The notes beneath the pieces were generated by a model. That model worked only from the letters and a program-made list of their open reading frames with translations. It made no database searches and had not been told where the DNA came from. Positions 9,663-17,486 of a stretch of DNA of 64,000 nt are shown piece by piece. The position numbers and the translations under genes are program-made. The stretch's first letter is position 1. Each line of letters starts with the position of its first letter. This DNA comes from Limnothrix sp. CACIAM 69d (GTDB lineage: Bacteria; Cyanobacteriota; Cyanobacteriia; CACIAM-69d), in assembly GCA_001913845.2 (NCBI GenBank), contig MKGP02000082.1, positions 102,592-166,591 on the forward strand, written 5' to 3'.

Positions 9663-10784
9663 CTAGCGCCAGCCAAACCAACGCCACCCGTAGCGCAAGC
9701 CCTGCTGAAAGTGGGTCAAGGTGGTGAGCACGGCCAACAGGAGATAAAAACCCCGCACGCCCCAAGTGCAACCCTCCAACAGTTGCTCAATGGATTTGGT
9801 TTGCCAGCGCAGCAAATTAGCCAAGGTGGCTTTCACCTGTCGATCGATGGTGGGAATTTCCCGCATGGCATCCGGAGCCAAGGGCAATTCCGGATAGCGA
9901 GCTGAGTAGGTATAAAACCCCCAAAGACCGCTTTGTCCCACTTGCTTGCTCAAAAAGCGCTCAACTTGAATTTTGGCTTGCTCGGGCGTGATCCGTTGAT
10001 GGTCGGCGGCGCGGTTAATCCAGGCCTGTTGGCGCACGGCCGGAGCGATGGCAAACAGGCCGGGCACGGCCACGGCCAACACAAGTGCGGTGAGTTGTTG
10101 GCCCCGAGGGGGCGGCAACACACCGGCCGCAATGCCTGCGCCCATGCCCAACACAGCAAACACCAACAGATTCAGCAGTTCCAAAATTTCCAAACTGCGG
10201 AGGAAATGGCCCACGTAGGCCACTTCGTAAATGTTGGTTTCTCCGAGCCAAGCGATGGCCCAGCGGGCCGCCGCCGTGGCCCCGATCGCCAAGGCCAGAA
10301 TGCTCACCCAGCCGACAACCCGTGGCGTGGACAGGGTGGCATCCGTGGCGGCCACAGTGTGAACAACCGATCGCCCCGAGAGTTGCCCCGAGAGTTGCCC
10401 AGAATTTGCCCCCCCGGCCCGGCGCGATCGGTTCGCAGAATTCGCAGAATTGGTCACCAAGGGGCGTGGCGCGATCGTCCCGGTATCTTGCAAATCAATG
10501 CCCATTTGCCAACTGGGAGCCGCCGCCCCGGGCGCATAGCCCTGCACCACCACCCGCCGCACCACGGGCGCAGCCAGCCCCAGCATTCCCCGCCGCACAA
10601 AATCCACCAAAAAGTCCTGATCCGGCGGCCCCAGCTCGCCCGCCGCCATCACCGTCAGGCAATCCTGGACCAGATCCGTGCGGACTTGTACCCCGGCAGG
10701 CTCAAGGGATTGATTCATCAACCGGGCGATCGCCATGGGATCTCCCTGGCGAGCAAGATCAAGAACCGAAGATTGCGCCGTCAT
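9663..10784 (-). CDS. Cyanobacterial membrane protein with N-terminal ARQGDPxAIA-type domain
   Basis: The 373-aa protein starts at MTAQSSVLDLARQGDP. Residues 8-95 form a domain I recall repeating in many cyanobacterial membrane proteins (ARQGDPMAIARLMNQSLEP, later LVDFVRRGMLGL). A Ser/Asn/Gly linker (about 100-150) precedes three or more hydrophobic helices: near 160-180, 205-225, 235-255, and one close to the C-terminus. A soluble segment with FLSKQVGQSG lies between the last two. It probably sits in the cytoplasmic or thylakoid membrane with the N-domain in the cytosol. The neighbouring minus-strand ABC gene is 126 nt downstream. No function is known to me. Confidence 0.75.
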   Translation of the reverse strand: MTAQSSVLDLARQGDPMAIARLMNQSLEPAGVQVRTDLVQDCLTVMAAGELGPPDQDFLVDFVRRGMLGLAAPVVRRVVVQGYAPGAAAPSWQMGIDLQDTGTIAPRPLVTNSANSANRSRRAGGANSGQLSGQLSGRSVVHTVAATDATLSTPRVVGWVSILALAIGATAAARWAIAWLGETNIYEVAYVGHFLRSLEILELLNLLVFAVLGMGAGIAAGVLPPPRGQQLTALVLAVAVPGLFAIAPAVRQQAWINRAADHQRITPEQAKIQVERFLSKQVGQSGLWGFYTYSARYPELPLAPDAMREIPTIDRQVKATLANLLRWQTKSIEQLLEGCTWGVRGFYLLLAVLTTLTHFQQGLRYGWRWFGWR

Positions 10785-10907
10785 AGGCCCTGGTGCAGCA
10801 GTACCAAAAAAGAGCAACAGCAATCGTCCTGGTTTGGCATTTCCCCCCTCCCAGCGACGATGCGAACCAAAGTTCTAAACCAAAAGCGAACTCACGGGAA
10901 AGCGATC

Positions 10908-10942
10908 AAAACCGGACTCTGAATCCATGGTTCAGAATCCGG
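10908..10942 (-). terminator. Rho-independent terminator
   Basis: On the minus strand, a stem of CCGGA.TCTGAA with its mirror (one mismatch inside) and a seven-base loop is followed by TTTT. It lies 27 nt past the stop of the small ORF at 10969, so the Crp-like gene and that ORF would share one transcript ending here. Confidence 0.75.
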
Positions 10943-10968
10943 CTCATTGATTTCCGTTGCCGTCACTT

Positions 10969-11136
10969 TCAACCCGAACCGTCTCTATTTTGCTTCAGCG
11001 GCGCAGATTTGCCGTAGGCCGCTGCCCCCTCAACCGAGGATGCTGGTGAATAACCAATAATCAGAGCGGCAAATAAAGCAACCATTGGGGCAGCAAACCA
11101 GGGCGCAAAACCAGGGGGCAACCATGCCCGCATCAT
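10969..11136 (-). CDS. Possible 55-aa single-pass membrane peptide
   Basis: The ORF starts with ATGATG five bases after the stop of the Crp-like regulator and ends 27 nt before a terminator, so it fills the gap in that transcript exactly. The peptide MMRAWLPPGFAPWFAAP continues into a hydrophobic stretch (MVALFAALIIGY) and a polar tail. One transmembrane helix at about 15-30 is predicted by eye. Only a weak GGCGGA ribosome site is seen, perhaps because translation is coupled. I do not recognise a family. It could equally be an untranslated tail. Confidence 0.4.
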   Translation of the reverse strand: MMRAWLPPGFAPWFAAPMVALFAALIIGYSPASSVEGAAAYGKSAPLKQNRDGSG

Positions 11137-11141
11137 TCCGC

Positions 11142-11909
11142 CTACACGGCCGCAGCCAGGGGCAGAGACTCGGTAATCAGGGTTGCTTTGGGGCTGACAT
11201 CTCGTAGGGACTTCCCCATCACTTCCGCTGGCAAGCAAATCAAACCATCGCCATGGGTGCTAATCAGGCCGCGCTTCCGCAGTTTCCCCATCAGGCGGGT
11301 CACGGTCACTCGCGTTGAGCCGATCGCACTGCCAATTTGGGCATGGGTTAACGTCCAGGGTAAGTAATAGCCATCGTCACAGGCTTGACCAAACTCCTCA
11401 ATCAGCAGGGTCAGGTAGCCCAACAGGCGATCGATCGTGCGGCGTTGGCCCAAGGTGCTCAACCACAGCAGTTTCCGCTGGTGCTGTTGACGGAACGCAT
11501 CCAGCACTTCGCGACGGAAGTGAGGCCAATTTTCCAAGTCGTTCCAATACATCCACAGCACACTGGTGCGATCCACATGGGCGTAGCTTTGGAGCGCGAA
11601 GGGCGACTGGGCAATGATTTCAAAGGGCTGCCCAGGCCCCACAAACCCCAGAAAAGCCTCATCCATTGCGGGATCGAGTCCGTCCTCGTCTTCATCTTGA
11701 TCCTGAATGGCAGCCGTGGCAGTCATGACCGACGAGCCAACCAGTCGCACCGCACCGCGCTCTACGAGATACAAGAGGCCCGGGCGAGTGGGAATCTTTT
11801 CATCTTTGCCGAAAGTGCGGCAGCGGTAGTGATCCTGGGCCCAATCCAGCACACGCTGCCAAGTCAGGAAGGGGCGATCAAATTCGGACTGCGTCAGAGG
11901 CGAATACAT
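11142..11909 (-). CDS. Crp/Fnr-family transcription regulator
   Basis: The 255-aa protein has an N-terminal cyclic-nucleotide-binding-like beta-roll (about 30-125) and a C-terminal winged helix-turn-helix. The recognition region reads THAQIGSAIGSTRVTVTRLM followed by GKLRKRGLI, typical of the family. The beta-roll is interrupted by an acidic insert (DQDEDEDG, about 70-77), and the usual phosphate-binding cassette for cAMP (RPASA type) is not visible, so it may sense something else or nothing. It does not look like NtcA. A 55-aa ORF and then a terminator follow. Targets cannot be predicted. Confidence 0.88.
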   Translation of the reverse strand: MYSPLTQSEFDRPFLTWQRVLDWAQDHYRCRTFGKDEKIPTRPGLLYLVERGAVRLVGSSVMTATAAIQDQDEDEDGLDPAMDEAFLGFVGPGQPFEIIAQSPFALQSYAHVDRTSVLWMYWNDLENWPHFRREVLDAFRQQHQRKLLWLSTLGQRRTIDRLLGYLTLLIEEFGQACDDGYYLPWTLTHAQIGSAIGSTRVTVTRLMGKLRKRGLISTHGDGLICLPAEVMGKSLRDVSPKATLITESLPLAAAV

Positions 11910-12515
11910 GACAGGAAACCCAGTGCAAAAGGGACAGCGATCGAAAGTAGATAGCCCAAGGGATCACCCGTATCATAGCCGTGAAAATACGGAGGCCCCA
12001 TTCCTGAAACAGCTCGTTTACATTGCACCCAAAATCTGATGGGTTCTCGTTTCGGGCTGCTGGTCTCGATCTGGGATGGAGGATGTATCAAAGTTCTATT
12101 GCTGCCTAGTATATTCAAAACTCGGGAAAAACTCGGGTAGATATCTGCCCAATTTTTTCACAGTTTTCCTGGGCTTGGTCAAACAAGCCACAATCCCTGA
12201 TTTGGGCGGCATGAACTGCTCGATCGGCCGGTTGGGTTTGCTGATTTGACATTGACTTGGCCCATTTGATCTCGATTTAGTTCATCGTTGTATATCGATA
12301 AATAGATGCTTTGGGTAATATTTTGAAAAAACCGCCTTAGTCAGTTGCTTCCTTGGATCGATACAACGCGATCGGGGGGCGATCCACAGGATTTGCGCCG
12401 ATTCCGCCCCAAAATCATGACGCGCGAAAAAATTTCTAAAATGCCCCAACCCTTGATGGGGATGGGTTTCCATGACAAGGACGTGAATTCTTGATGAATT
12501 TTGGGTGGCGATGGG
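11910..12515. other. Intergenic region without recognisable genes
   Basis: About 600 nt upstream of the Crp-like gene and before the small-RNA locus. No coding signal, repeat or clear hairpin stands out. The promoter of the regulator must lie in its first 150 nt. Confidence 0.5.
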
Positions 12516-12544
12516 GTGACAGATTCAAATTCCTCGGCTATCAT
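12516..12544 (+). promoter_or_regulatory. Sigma-70 type promoter of the small-RNA locus
   Basis: GTGACA (12516-12521), a spacer of exactly 17 bp and TATCAT (12539-12544) make a good housekeeping promoter. Transcription should start near 12551. Confidence 0.6.
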
Positions 12545-12550
12545 TCTGGT

Positions 12551-12615
12551 GGTGTGTGAGGAGCGAACCAGTAAGAGTGCCGAGACGAAACACGGACAGT
12601 CGTCGGCACTCTTTC
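12551..12615 (+). ncRNA. Candidate 65-nt small RNA with terminator hairpin
   Basis: A promoter ends 6 bp before this stretch. The predicted RNA begins GGUGUGUGAGGAG, then has a perfect 11-bp stem AAGAGTGCCGA (12573-12583) / TCGGCACTCTT (12603-12613) followed by TCT, which can serve as terminator. The 19-nt loop contains CGAAACACGGACAG, which loosely recalls the repeated GGAAACA motif of the Yfr2 RNA family. The first 13 nt are the exact complement of the core I remember for Yfr1 (CUCCUCACACACC). So it may be a Yfr2-like RNA, an RNA that pairs with Yfr1, or, read from the other strand, a Yfr1 relic. No open reading frame fits. Confidence 0.45.
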
Positions 12616-12945
12616 TGATCAAGGGGTATGTTCAACCCACCGAAGCCGGCCACCAGAGCCGATCGACTGCATCTCGATCGGGACAAAATTAATCGAGAAA
12701 AATCAATAATGCTGATTTTGTCGTCCCAGCCTTCAGCACTTCAAGAAAAAGGCGGTTTGCGACAAAGCACTTTGACGACCAATCCATCGTGATTCAGCTT
12801 CCGAAGATTGGTTTCCTGCAAATATTTTCCTGAGCGTATTTTCCTGGGAATCCGTTCCTGAAAACGCTGAGTGCCTTGAGGCTTCGGCGGTTTTCCGGGG
12901 CGATCTTTCAACGGGGCGATCGGCTTAATCAGGCAATTGGTTTAG

Positions 12946-13120
12946 TAGACCTCTTGCATCAATCAAAACCCTCACCCCAAATCCCTCTCCTAAGTCGGGA
13001 GAGGGACTTGACAACCAACAGCGAAATCGCCGTTATTCTCGATTTCTGGCTTCCCTTTGCTCGCCTTGGGAGAAGGGCTTGGGGGATGAGGGCTGTGAGC
13101 TGATTCGCGCAAGAGGTCTA
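12946..13120. mobile_element. 175-bp MITE-like element (family B)
   Basis: Perfect 12-bp terminal inverted repeats, TAGACCTCTTGC and GCAAGAGGTCTA, bound an AT/GC-mixed core that has its own symmetry (AACCCTCACCCC against GGGGGATGAGGG). Flanking words GGCAATTGGTTTAGT (from 12932) and GGCAATTGGTCTAGT (from 13134) are nearly the same, a possible duplication. A second, truncated copy starts at 63862 and a diverged end lies at 952. No transposase is encoded. Confidence 0.8.
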
Positions 13121-13502
13121 GTGAATTCAAGTAGGCAATTGGTCTAGTGATTAGTTGATCTTGACTATTCAATTAGTTGATCCAATTAAGCAATGGGTTG
13201 AGGACGTGGAGTTGAGCCACAGAATGAGAAGTCGTCCCGGGCAAAATGACCGCGGCCCCTGGCAACAGGTTAACGATCCCCCGGGGACTTGGTGGGGGTG
13301 AGGTTCCGGATCGGAAACCCACACCCGAAGTACGGAAAATGGGGCGATCGGCCCGCACTGTGGGTCATAGAGTCTCGATCGGGGTCTGTCTCAGACGGGG
13401 TTAATTCGTAACGAGGGGTGGACAATTGTAAACTTCGCGTTAGAATTGCGCCAAAATACTTGCTTCAAACCACCACGATCTTCATTTTTCTTCAGTAAAC
13501 CT
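13121..13502. other. Intergenic region upstream of a small gene
   Basis: This stretch holds the promoter region of the small gene at 13503. A short inverted word GTCTGTCTCAGAC (13384-13396) lies about 110 nt before the start. Nothing else is evident. Confidence 0.4.
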
Positions 13503-13664
13503 ATGGCTAGTGCGTCTTCTGTGGTAAGTAAACCGGCGGCGGCAGAGGCAGTGCAGTTGCCCTTCGATGTCAAGCAACAAATTGAGTTCCTGCACCTGCA
13601 AGCGGATATTGAGTCCCTGTTGCAACAGTTGCAAGCCCTTTCGCGGCAGCGTCTCGATTCCTAA
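13503..13664 (+). CDS. Small conserved cyanobacterial protein, unknown function
   Basis: The 53-aa product starts MASASSVVSK. An upstream in-frame start at 13446 would add residues that look non-coding. The first 20 residues are Ala/Ser-rich and flexible; residues 22-53 form an amphipathic helix (LPFDVKQQIEFLHLQADIE, then LLQQLQAL). Such a helix could form a short coiled coil with a partner. The gene is monocistronic. I have the impression that similar short proteins are widespread in cyanobacteria, but I cannot name a function. Confidence 0.6.
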   Translation: MASASSVVSKPAAAEAVQLPFDVKQQIEFLHLQADIESLLQQLQALSRQRLDS

Positions 13665-13974
13665 GGTTCTTTGCTCCGTTAGGTTGGTTATCCGCCTAGT
13701 TCAGTGAATCCTGCGATCGCGGCTTTGGTTCGTTCAATACCCAACTGTGGGTCTGCCATGCCTGCTCAACACCTGAGCGATCGCCCTGGAATACTGTGCT
13801 GGGCGGTTTATTTTGCAGGCTATTCCTGAGTCTAGCCGCACCAATTGGAGTCCACCTCCAAATAGCAAATCCGAAAGATCCGGCGGAGCAGCTCGGAATC
13901 CTTCGGATTTTCGGAATGATTTTGGATTTGCTTAGAGCGATTTGGCTCTACTGGGAATTTCTAATCCAAAAGCC
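13665..13974. other. Convergent intergenic region
   Basis: About 310 nt between the small gene and the end of the TerC-family gene. Short ORFs here have no family features. A run of AATCC/GGATT words at 13866-13930 (CGAAAGATCCGG and GGAATCCTTCGGATTTTCGG) could form a weak hairpin. Confidence 0.4.
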
Positions 13975-14757
13975 CTAGCGCTGGTCGATCGGCTCTGGCG
14001 CTGGTTGGTCTGGGGCTTCGGAGTTGGGGGCGATCGACTCTGCGGCAACCGTTTCCGTTTGCACGGACTCCTTGCGCACCGAGAATCCCCAAATGAAAGT
14101 GATGGCGATGAAACTGATCGTCATCCAATCGGGCGGAACCCAAAGATCGACCCCCAAGGCTCCCTCGATCGCCTTCAAAAACAGACGCGCACCGACAAAC
14201 CCAACGGTGACGTAGCCAGCGGCCGCTAAGTTTTCATACTCATCCAACCAGCGGATAAACAGCCCTGCCATGAAGCGCAGGGTAATGATTCCTAGGGTTC
14301 CCCCCGTCAACACCAGCCAGGTGTGGTCAGAAATGGCGATCGCGGTGGTGACGCTATCCAGGGAAAAGGCCAGGTCAGTGAATGCAATGGTGGGAACGGC
14401 TTGCCAAAGATTTTGGAACCGAAATGCCTTGTGGCCCTCGCCATCGTCGTCATTTTCCCCCGTGAAAAACTTGAAGCTGAGCCACAGGAGATAGAGGGCC
14501 CCCACCATTTCAATTTGCCAATAGCGGATCACCCAAGTGGCGAGCAAAATCAGGGCAATGCGCAGAATGAAAGCTGCCACTAGCCCAAAATTTAAGGCCC
14601 GGGTGCGTTGTTGGGGATCCTGCAATCCTTGGGCGATCGCAGCGAGGGCGATTGCGTTGTCGGCCGAGAGCACGGCCTCCAACGCCACCAACACCAATAA
14701 CAACAGCGCGGTGTCAACGCCAAAGCTGGGGTAAAAGTCGAGGAACTGATCGAGCAT
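13975..14757 (-). CDS. TerC-family integral membrane protein
   Basis: The 260-aa protein has seven or so hydrophobic helices and the family signature LEAVLSADNAIALAAIA (about 26-42), whose acidic residues lie inside the membrane. A second conserved acidic segment, FTDLAFSLDSVTTAIAI (about 127-143), repeats the pattern. TerC proteins are linked to tellurite resistance, manganese export and, in photosynthetic organisms, thylakoid membrane assembly. The C-terminal 30 residues are disordered and Glu/Pro-rich. It is divergent from psaM, with 147 bp between them. Assignment to the family is firm; the exact substrate is open. Confidence 0.93.
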   Translation of the reverse strand: MLDQFLDFYPSFGVDTALLLLVLVALEAVLSADNAIALAAIAQGLQDPQQRTRALNFGLVAAFILRIALILLATWVIRYWQIEMVGALYLLWLSFKFFTGENDDDGEGHKAFRFQNLWQAVPTIAFTDLAFSLDSVTTAIAISDHTWLVLTGGTLGIITLRFMAGLFIRWLDEYENLAAAGYVTVGFVGARLFLKAIEGALGVDLWVPPDWMTISFIAITFIWGFSVRKESVQTETVAAESIAPNSEAPDQPAPEPIDQR

Positions 14758-14903
14758 TTCGGGCTAATGGTCTGATGGCAAATTTTGCAACTCCTACTAG
14801 CCTAACGCTGTTATTACGCCTTGTAACGAACCTATTCCTGAATTGAGCTGGGTGGTTGAAAGTAGTGAAGTCAGTCCCTTTAACATCTGGAGTCTTTAGA
14901 GCG

Positions 14904-14996
14904 ATGCTTTCGGATACGCAAGTTTACGTCGCCCTAGTTATTGCCATCATCCCCGCCATTCTGGCTTTCCGCCTTTCGACCGAACTGTACAAGTAA
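14904..14996 (+). CDS. psaM: Photosystem I reaction centre subunit XII (PsaM)
   Basis: The 30-aa product begins MLSDTQVYVALVIAIIP and ends FRLSTELYK, matching PsaM closely. The family is usually about 31 aa, so this copy is one residue shorter at the N-terminus. It is a single transmembrane helix at the trimer interface side of photosystem I in the thylakoid membrane. The gene stands alone and is closed by a terminator about 100 nt downstream. It was recognised directly from the sequence because it is too short for ordinary gene finding. Confidence 0.97.
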   Translation: MLSDTQVYVALVIAIIPAILAFRLSTELYK

Positions 14997-15095
14997 GTTC
15001 GAGTCCGCCGATCGGCAGCTAATCGACAGCTCTCGATCATTGAGTTCTTGGTCTTGGGGGATCGCGATCGCGAGCCTGTTCAAGATCGGTTGAGC

Positions 15096-15128
15096 AAACC
15101 CCCAGTGGCGATCGCGACCGGGGGTTTA
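15096..15128 (+). terminator. Rho-independent terminator after psaM
   Basis: AAACCCCC (15096-15103) pairs with GGGGGTTT (15120-15127) around a 16-nt loop containing a HIP1 core. The A and T runs on both sides mean it could act in both directions. Confidence 0.75.
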
Positions 15129-15342
15129 TCCTATTGGGCGGTTGATCTCTGGCGGGCGACTTGTTGGGGGCTGATGGGTTTTGAACAAAACGTTTTTGAA
15201 CAAAGCGCTCATGCAGAAAGCGCCCATGAACAAACCGTGAATGGGGCCAATAATGGGGCAGAAATGCTGAGGGCGATCGAGCCAGCGCGTTACCCTAGAG
15301 GCGAAAACCATCAAGAATTGTGAAGCCTGAGGAGTTTGCTGG

Positions 15343-15978
15343 ATGTCTTCGCCACCTCCGAACTCGATCGCCCCGTCCTCGTCCGCAGCGGCTCCCCAAC
15401 CCCCGATCGCCCCAGAACTCCCCCTTCCCAAAACCTACCGAATTTCAATTTTGATTCGGCTCACCCTGGTTTTGCTGTATGGGGCCCTAACCCTTCCGCT
15501 GCCTTTTCTGACCCAGGTGAATGGGGCAGCCCACGATCCGAGCATTTCCCCAAACATTTCGCCCTCGACACTGTGGGTTGGCCTGGCGATCGGGCTGGTG
15601 TTGTTGTGGGGAGCCTTGTCTGAACAGGTGGAGCTAACCACAGAAGGGATCCGCGTCACCTATCCCGTTTGGTTTCGCTGGCTGATTCGCAAGGGCTGGT
15701 TTTTGCCCTGGAGCGATATCCAAGCGCTGAAACCCAAAACGACCGGCCAAGGCGGCTTGGTTTACTATTTCCTGAGTCGATCGGGCGAAGGCTATTTGCT
15801 GCCCATGCGAGTGGCGGGCTTTTCCCGTTTGGTGAAGCAGGTTCAAGGACAAACGGGCCTGGATATGCGCGATGTCAGGCCCTTGGCACAACCTTGGATG
15901 TACATTGCCCTGCTGGGTTGTGCCCTGTTGCTATTGCTCTGCGATGTGTGGGTGCTTGCCACATTGCACCAGTCCTAG
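15343..15978 (+). CDS. Cyanobacterial membrane protein, unknown function
   Basis: The 211-aa protein has a Pro/Ser-rich flexible N-terminus (1-30), two transmembrane helices (about 35-55 and 75-92), a soluble beta-rich middle resembling a bacterial PH-like domain (EQVELTTEGIRVTYPVWFRW, later FLPWSDIQALKP), and one C-terminal helix (about 187-205). A GAGGAG ribosome site precedes the ATG. PH-like domains flanked by helices usually sense or organise membranes. No named family is recognised with certainty. The next gene is convergent. Confidence 0.75.
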   Translation: MSSPPPNSIAPSSSAAAPQPPIAPELPLPKTYRISILIRLTLVLLYGALTLPLPFLTQVNGAAHDPSISPNISPSTLWVGLAIGLVLLWGALSEQVELTTEGIRVTYPVWFRWLIRKGWFLPWSDIQALKPKTTGQGGLVYYFLSRSGEGYLLPMRVAGFSRLVKQVQGQTGLDMRDVRPLAQPWMYIALLGCALLLLLCDVWVLATLHQS

Positions 15979-16040
15979 GGGCGCAACAGGTGAACTTGGC
16001 AGGTGAATTTGGCGAAAGGTTTTAACCTTTTAACCGTTGC

Positions 16041-16115
16041 CCTGCTGAGCTACTACCTGCTGAGCTACTACCTGCTGAGCTACTACCTGCTGAGCTACTA
16101 CCTGCTGAGCTACTA
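16041..16115. repeat. Five perfect copies of a 15-bp tandem repeat
   Basis: The unit CCTGCTGAGCTACTA occurs five times without a mismatch. The last three bases of the array are the stop codon (TAG on the minus strand) of the TetR gene. Perfect identity implies recent expansion. Confidence 0.95.
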
Positions 16116-16736
16116 AGTGTTGGTTTTTTCAAGCACTCCGTTGAGGAAAATATCGGCAATGCCTTCAGCCATTTCCTGAAGTTCTCGGGGGGAAATATTC
16201 GGCTCCATAATCGTCAACTCGCTGAAGCCGGCGATCGCGAACATGCCCAAAAAGACCCGCGCAATGATGCGGGGATTCATGGGGCGATAAATTCCCCGAT
16301 CGATCGCAGTTTGGAAAAAGGCTTCGGTCACATCCATCATTTTGGCAATCACCTCCACCTGAATGCGATCGCGCAACTCTGGGTGAAATTGAGCTTCCAT
16401 GAAACAAACCCGCATCATGTCGGCATTTTGCTTCAGGTTACTCATCCGCTTGCGCATCACTTGCGAAATGGCTCGATAGCTGGCCATTTCGCTGAGTTCC
16501 ATGAGCAAATCCGTCAGAATTTCGACCCAACCTTGGGTGGCGATTTCCACCAAAATCGATTTTTTGTGATCAAAATGCCGAAACAGGGTTCCTTCGGCCA
16601 CGCCAGCCGCCCGGGCCAGGTCGCGGGTGGTGGTGGCATCGTAACCCTGACGGGCAAATAGCTGCTGAGCCGCTTGCAGAATGCGGGTGCGGGTTTCAGT
16701 TTCAGAAGGGGATGGGCGGTGAGCGATACGCAGCAT
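16113..16736 (-). CDS. TetR-family transcriptional repressor
   Basis: The 207-aa protein starts MLRIAHRPSPSE, with AAGGAG upstream; a longer frame to 16832 is not supported. The N-terminal helix-turn-helix (about 18-64) is typical: RILQAAQQLFARQGYDATTT, then VAEGTLFRHFDHKKSIL. The ligand-binding helices that follow are less conserved, with a Met-rich patch (MMRVCFMEAQ, MMDVTEAFF). Such proteins usually repress an adjacent efflux or stress gene, but here the nearest genes are convergent or 750 bp away, so the target is unclear. The stop codon sits on a 15-bp tandem repeat. Confidence 0.92.
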   Translation of the reverse strand: MLRIAHRPSPSETETRTRILQAAQQLFARQGYDATTTRDLARAAGVAEGTLFRHFDHKKSILVEIATQGWVEILTDLLMELSEMASYRAISQVMRKRMSNLKQNADMMRVCFMEAQFHPELRDRIQVEVIAKMMDVTEAFFQTAIDRGIYRPMNPRIIARVFLGMFAIAGFSELTIMEPNISPRELQEMAEGIADIFLNGVLEKTNT

Positions 16737-17486
16737 GGCTAGGACTCCTTGGACGCAAGCCAGTGGGATTAGGGGTGCAAAAAGGGGCGATCGACCATTA
16801 GGAAAAAAGACGGGTGAACAACAGGAAGTCAAGAGAAAACGGCAAGGGGCAAACCGTTTTGAGGAACTGAGGATGCATTGAGATGAACTGAGCAGTGGGG
16901 GCCAACCTCTCGATCGCTCTGCAATGCTGCGGATTGACCTGACCGATCGCCCCTACTCATTGACCTCACCAACATTGACCTCATCAACCCCGGTCAAGAA
17001 ACTTGTAACGAAACACCCCTGCCCACAGACGCTGATCGGTGCGATCGCGCCATCAACGCGCCCACAGGATCGCGCCATCAGTTGCACCATAGATGGCGAT
17101 CGCGCAAGGGTGGGAGCAACCGCTTCAGCACCGCAGGGGGCTGGTGGTGGCCGGGCGATCACGCTTCTCTATTGATCGCTATTGTCAACGGGGCCAGGGG
17201 ATACTGGGTCTGGGATTAAGGGAACGTTATAAAACTGATCCTTTGCCTACCGAAGTTCATGATTCCGTAAGTTTGGGTTGACGGCTCTGAATTGCCCATG
17301 AAATCCGGTGGCTCGACTATGCTGGAAGCTGCTCGCCAGCTTGGGTCACCAGGCTGGTGTTTCGGTCAAGGCAATATTTCTTTAAATTTGCCTGAGACGG
17401 GTGCTGTTTTTCTCCACCTCTAAGCGCTCTTTGAACGCGCTCAGCACTGTAATTCTCACTTCAACATATACCCACGATTGGCAGGC
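16737..17486. other. Long intergenic region between divergent genes
   Basis: About 750 nt with no convincing gene. An imperfect hairpin (CCAGC at 17337-17341 with GCTGG at 17353-17357) lies 130 nt before the M16 peptidase gene. A HIP1-rich stretch at 17040-17170 gives spurious open frames on both strands. Confidence 0.45.

Noticed and set aside
12876..13172. Open frames on both strands over the family B element
   Set aside because: They translate the repeat itself and extend past it without conserved features.
16041..16115. tRNA D-arm-like words (TAGCTCAGCAGG) in the 15-bp repeat
   Set aside because: No acceptor stem, anticodon arm or T-arm can be built around them.
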